Assembly: GCA_003254905.1 (NCBI GenBank)
Contig: QANU01003176.1
Coordinates: 917,564-981,563, forward strand
Length of the DNA stretch: 64,000 bases
Direction of reading: 5' to 3'
Origin: Nissolia schottii
Lineage: Eukaryota > Streptophyta > Magnoliopsida > Fabales > Fabaceae
Part shown: positions 62,201-64,000 of the stretch, piece by piece
Numbering within the stretch: position 1 is the first letter of the stretch
Layout: the number at the start of each line of letters is the position of its first letter
Program-made: the position numbers and the translations under genes
The notes under the pieces: generated by a model
Told to the model about the DNA's origin: nothing
Databases searched by the model: none
What the model saw: the letters and a program-made list of their open reading frames with translations, nothing else

Positions 62201-63005
62201 AACTGTCTCAAGCATACCCCAAGAAGGCCGAATATTACCTTAGCAGTGATGAGTGAAATGACAGATTACCTTATTGTAATTTACTGAATCAGGACATGTG
62301 CCTTTAGAAGCCAAATTTTGTGCACCTGATGCCTCCGTACCTCCATCTTCACACCAGCTTTTTGTTTGGTCTTTTGAGTTTATTTTTGCTTTGCGCTTTA
62401 AGAGGTTTAGTTCTCTTGCACTTGGCCACTTTGATCTGACACTAGGAACCATATTTGAAACCATTTTCTGGATGTTATGTACAGAACAAGATGTAAAAAC
62501 TCTATGATCTATTCCATTGAGATGTGAATCTGATCTGTGTGCCATAAGATCTTCATCTCTTATTACATCACCAATATCCATAAATTGTTCGCATACATCC
62601 AGACCTACATTAACAGAAAAGGATTTCTGGAATCAGAAGCATAGAAACTAAAGTGAGTCACCAGACATTGTAAAGAAGAGGAACATGCATCATGATAACC
62701 ATGCATAAACAGCAAATGTACAGAGGTAATGCAATGTTGCATTATGAACCCTAGAAAGTAAAGAGCAACGGACCCTGTTAAGGACACTGTTCTCGAAAAA
62801 CCTCAAACAAACAAACTCCGAATACGAAATAAATGTTTAGCAACCACCAACCAAGATAAAATCATCATTTTACTTTTCAATAATTGGCAATAAGATATTA
62901 CAGCTTGAGGCAGACTTACTAACCTAAACGCCGTCGAAGATTTTGCTTCTGGCGAACCAATCTCTCCTTTGGGTTCTTTATGTTATCACTTCCAATATCA
63001 TATTC
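50247..63005 (-). CDS. BTAF1: TATA-binding protein-associated factor BTAF1/Mot1 (Snf2-type ATPase), 3' 24 exons, 5' end outside window
   Basis: Minus-strand exons: 63005-62924, 62604-62270, 61906-61798, 61670-61073, 60833-60701, 60038-59970, 59401-59190, 58922-58697, 58556-58383, 57090-56665, 56572-56138, 56009-55890, 55808-55329, 54902-54364, 53532-53040, 52959-52891, 52492-52388, 52308-52081, 51996-51733, 51643-51594, 51386-51277, 51175-51093, 50747-50535 and 50411-50247. They join in frame to 1905 residues; about 140 N-terminal residues are missing (Arabidopsis RGD3/At3g54280 has ~2050). Long HEAT-repeat regions lead to a Snf2 ATPase with DDMGLGKT (motif I), DEGH (II), SGTPIQ (III), [10 protein letters not shown] and RAHRLGQKK (VI). 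BTAF1 uses ATP to strip TBP from DNA and redistribute it among promoters in the nucleus. The intron after 52081 is GC-AG. Confidence 0.93.
53684..53708. other. Small assembly gap (25 N) in a BTAF1 intron
   Basis: Lies inside the intron between 53532 and 54364, within a G-rich stretch (GGGAGGGGGAGAG before, GGGGAAG after). No exon is lost, since the flanking exons join in frame. Confidence 0.98.
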
Positions 63006-63345
63006 CTGATTAGAAAGAAGACATTAAATATCTATGCAATAAATGTACATGCAAACAAAACAAGAGAAAACTTCAAAAGGATTATCTCCATTGCTTATTT
63101 ATTTTGCATATGAAACAAGAAAAGCAGTCTACATACAAAGTACAAAAACTTACAAAGTAAAACAAATTCCCAATGACTAGGATTTACTAGACACGGAAAT
63201 TCTAAATCTATCAGGACACAAGTAATATCCTTGGAAAATATTTGTGTGCTCTACAACTAGATGGCCCTTGTATAGCCTTAATAGAACTTGATTAGCAATT
63301 AAATGGTTTTCTATAAAAGAAATCTTAGCCCTCCTACAATACCAG

Positions 63346-63545
63346 TGTAAGAACTGGTATCAATTAAAAATAGCTTGCTAAAATTACTGGTATTTTATTA
63401 ATAATTCAGAAATTCCAGTGGGGAATTTTTGTACAGAACTGAAACAATAATGGCCTGGGGCCGAAAATTAGAGAACAGAAAAATAAGAAATAATCCTGGG
63501 AATTAATGGATCCCTTGGTCCCCTAGTTCTATCCAAAGTTCTAGT
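63346..63545 (-). mobile_element. LTR-end fragment, first copy
   Basis: Begins TGTAAGAACTGGTATCAAT and runs 200 bp, sharing that start and most of its first ~110 bases with the next block. Read on the minus strand it ends ...CCAGTTCTTACA, like the 3' end of an LTR. It is a truncated fossil in a BTAF1 intron. Confidence 0.55.
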
Positions 63546-64000
63546 TGTAAGAACTGGTATCAATGAAAACAAATTGCTGGAATGCTGGTAATTTTATTAA
63601 CTGGTTCAGAAATTCCAGAGGGGAATTTTACTAAACAATTTGGTACAATTGGTGGCTGTCAGCCGAAATATCAATGGCTGAAAATAGAGAAAACAATTCT
63701 GGGAATATAGGATCCCTTTGGCCTCCTAGTTTCTGATTCAATTCCTGAATATCTTTTCCTAACTCCTAGAATCCCCCCTTATACTCGCATGAGAGAGAAT
63801 CACGGGATGGACTTTTATTTCCTATTTTATCTCCCTAATTTATTCCTCTCTGATTTGATTAGCAAATCAGCTCCTAATCTGTTGCAACAGCTCAACAGAT
63901 TTATTCTTTCCTTATTCTACTCAATCTTCTAGAATAAACAAATCGGAAAGGAAGGATTTCCTTTCCTTTTTTGGCCTTAACTGATTCCGCATCTGCAGGG
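63546..64000 (-). mobile_element. LTR fossil running off the right edge
   Basis: A second copy starting TGTAAGAACTGGTATCAAT, exactly 200 bp after the first. It extends at least to the window end. On the minus strand it contains a GAGTATAAGG promoter-like word and a CA end, consistent with an LTR of an unassigned family. The other terminus lies outside the window. Whether an internal region follows cannot be seen. Confidence 0.55.

Overview
The window is nuclear DNA of a eudicot plant. The genes are intron-rich with GT-AG (and a few GC-AG) introns, the spacers are AT-rich and full of microsatellites, and all eight protein-coding loci belong to plant families: a GDSL lipase, RAD52-1, an RRM protein, a PRUNE-like protein, the receptor kinases CEPR2 and CCR4, plastid adenylate kinase and BTAF1. 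I cannot name the species. A legume or another woody rosid would fit, but that is a guess.

Layout. 0-4.4 kb: a GDSL esterase/lipase gene lies between two nearly identical ~0.3-kb copies of the 5' end of a RAD52-1-like gene; only the right-hand copy continues into a complete gene. 4.4-12 kb: a gene-poor AT-rich spacer with one hairpin MITE. 12-16.7 kb: a six-exon single-RRM RNA-binding protein gene with a CT-rich leader. 18.6-20 kb: a 58-bp tandem array interrupted by a GC-rich solo LTR. 20.6-24.9 kb: a 12-exon PRUNE-like gene whose DHH signature is gone. 27.4-30.8 kb: CEPR2 (two exons), convergent with intronless CCR4 (31.6-34.0 kb, minus strand). 35.8-38.6 kb: plastid adenylate kinase (seven exons, minus strand), upstream of CCR4 as in Arabidopsis (AMK2 At5g47840 next to CCR4 At5g47850). 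39-42.6 kb: nested DNA transposons, one carrying a tonoplast sugar transporter gene fragment, with a 957-base assembly gap. 42.8-49.4 kb: a large degenerate tandem array of ~177-bp units, each built of three ~58-bp subunits related to the 18.7-kb array. It is interrupted by a solo LTR and ends in an inverted segment. 50.2-64 kb: the 3' 24 exons of the Mot1/BTAF1 ATPase gene on the minus strand; its 5' end lies beyond the right edge, and LTR sequence sits in its intron at the edge.

The genes are independent housekeeping or signalling loci, not a cluster. The one neighbourhood with apparent deep conservation is AMK2-CCR4. The most unusual structure is the two-site 58-bp / 3x58-bp tandem repeat family. 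I saw no sign of a novel defence or biosynthetic system. Exon boundaries were set by hand from splice signals and reading-frame continuity; summed exon lengths are multiples of three for every gene (the partial BTAF1 is in frame from the first exon seen).
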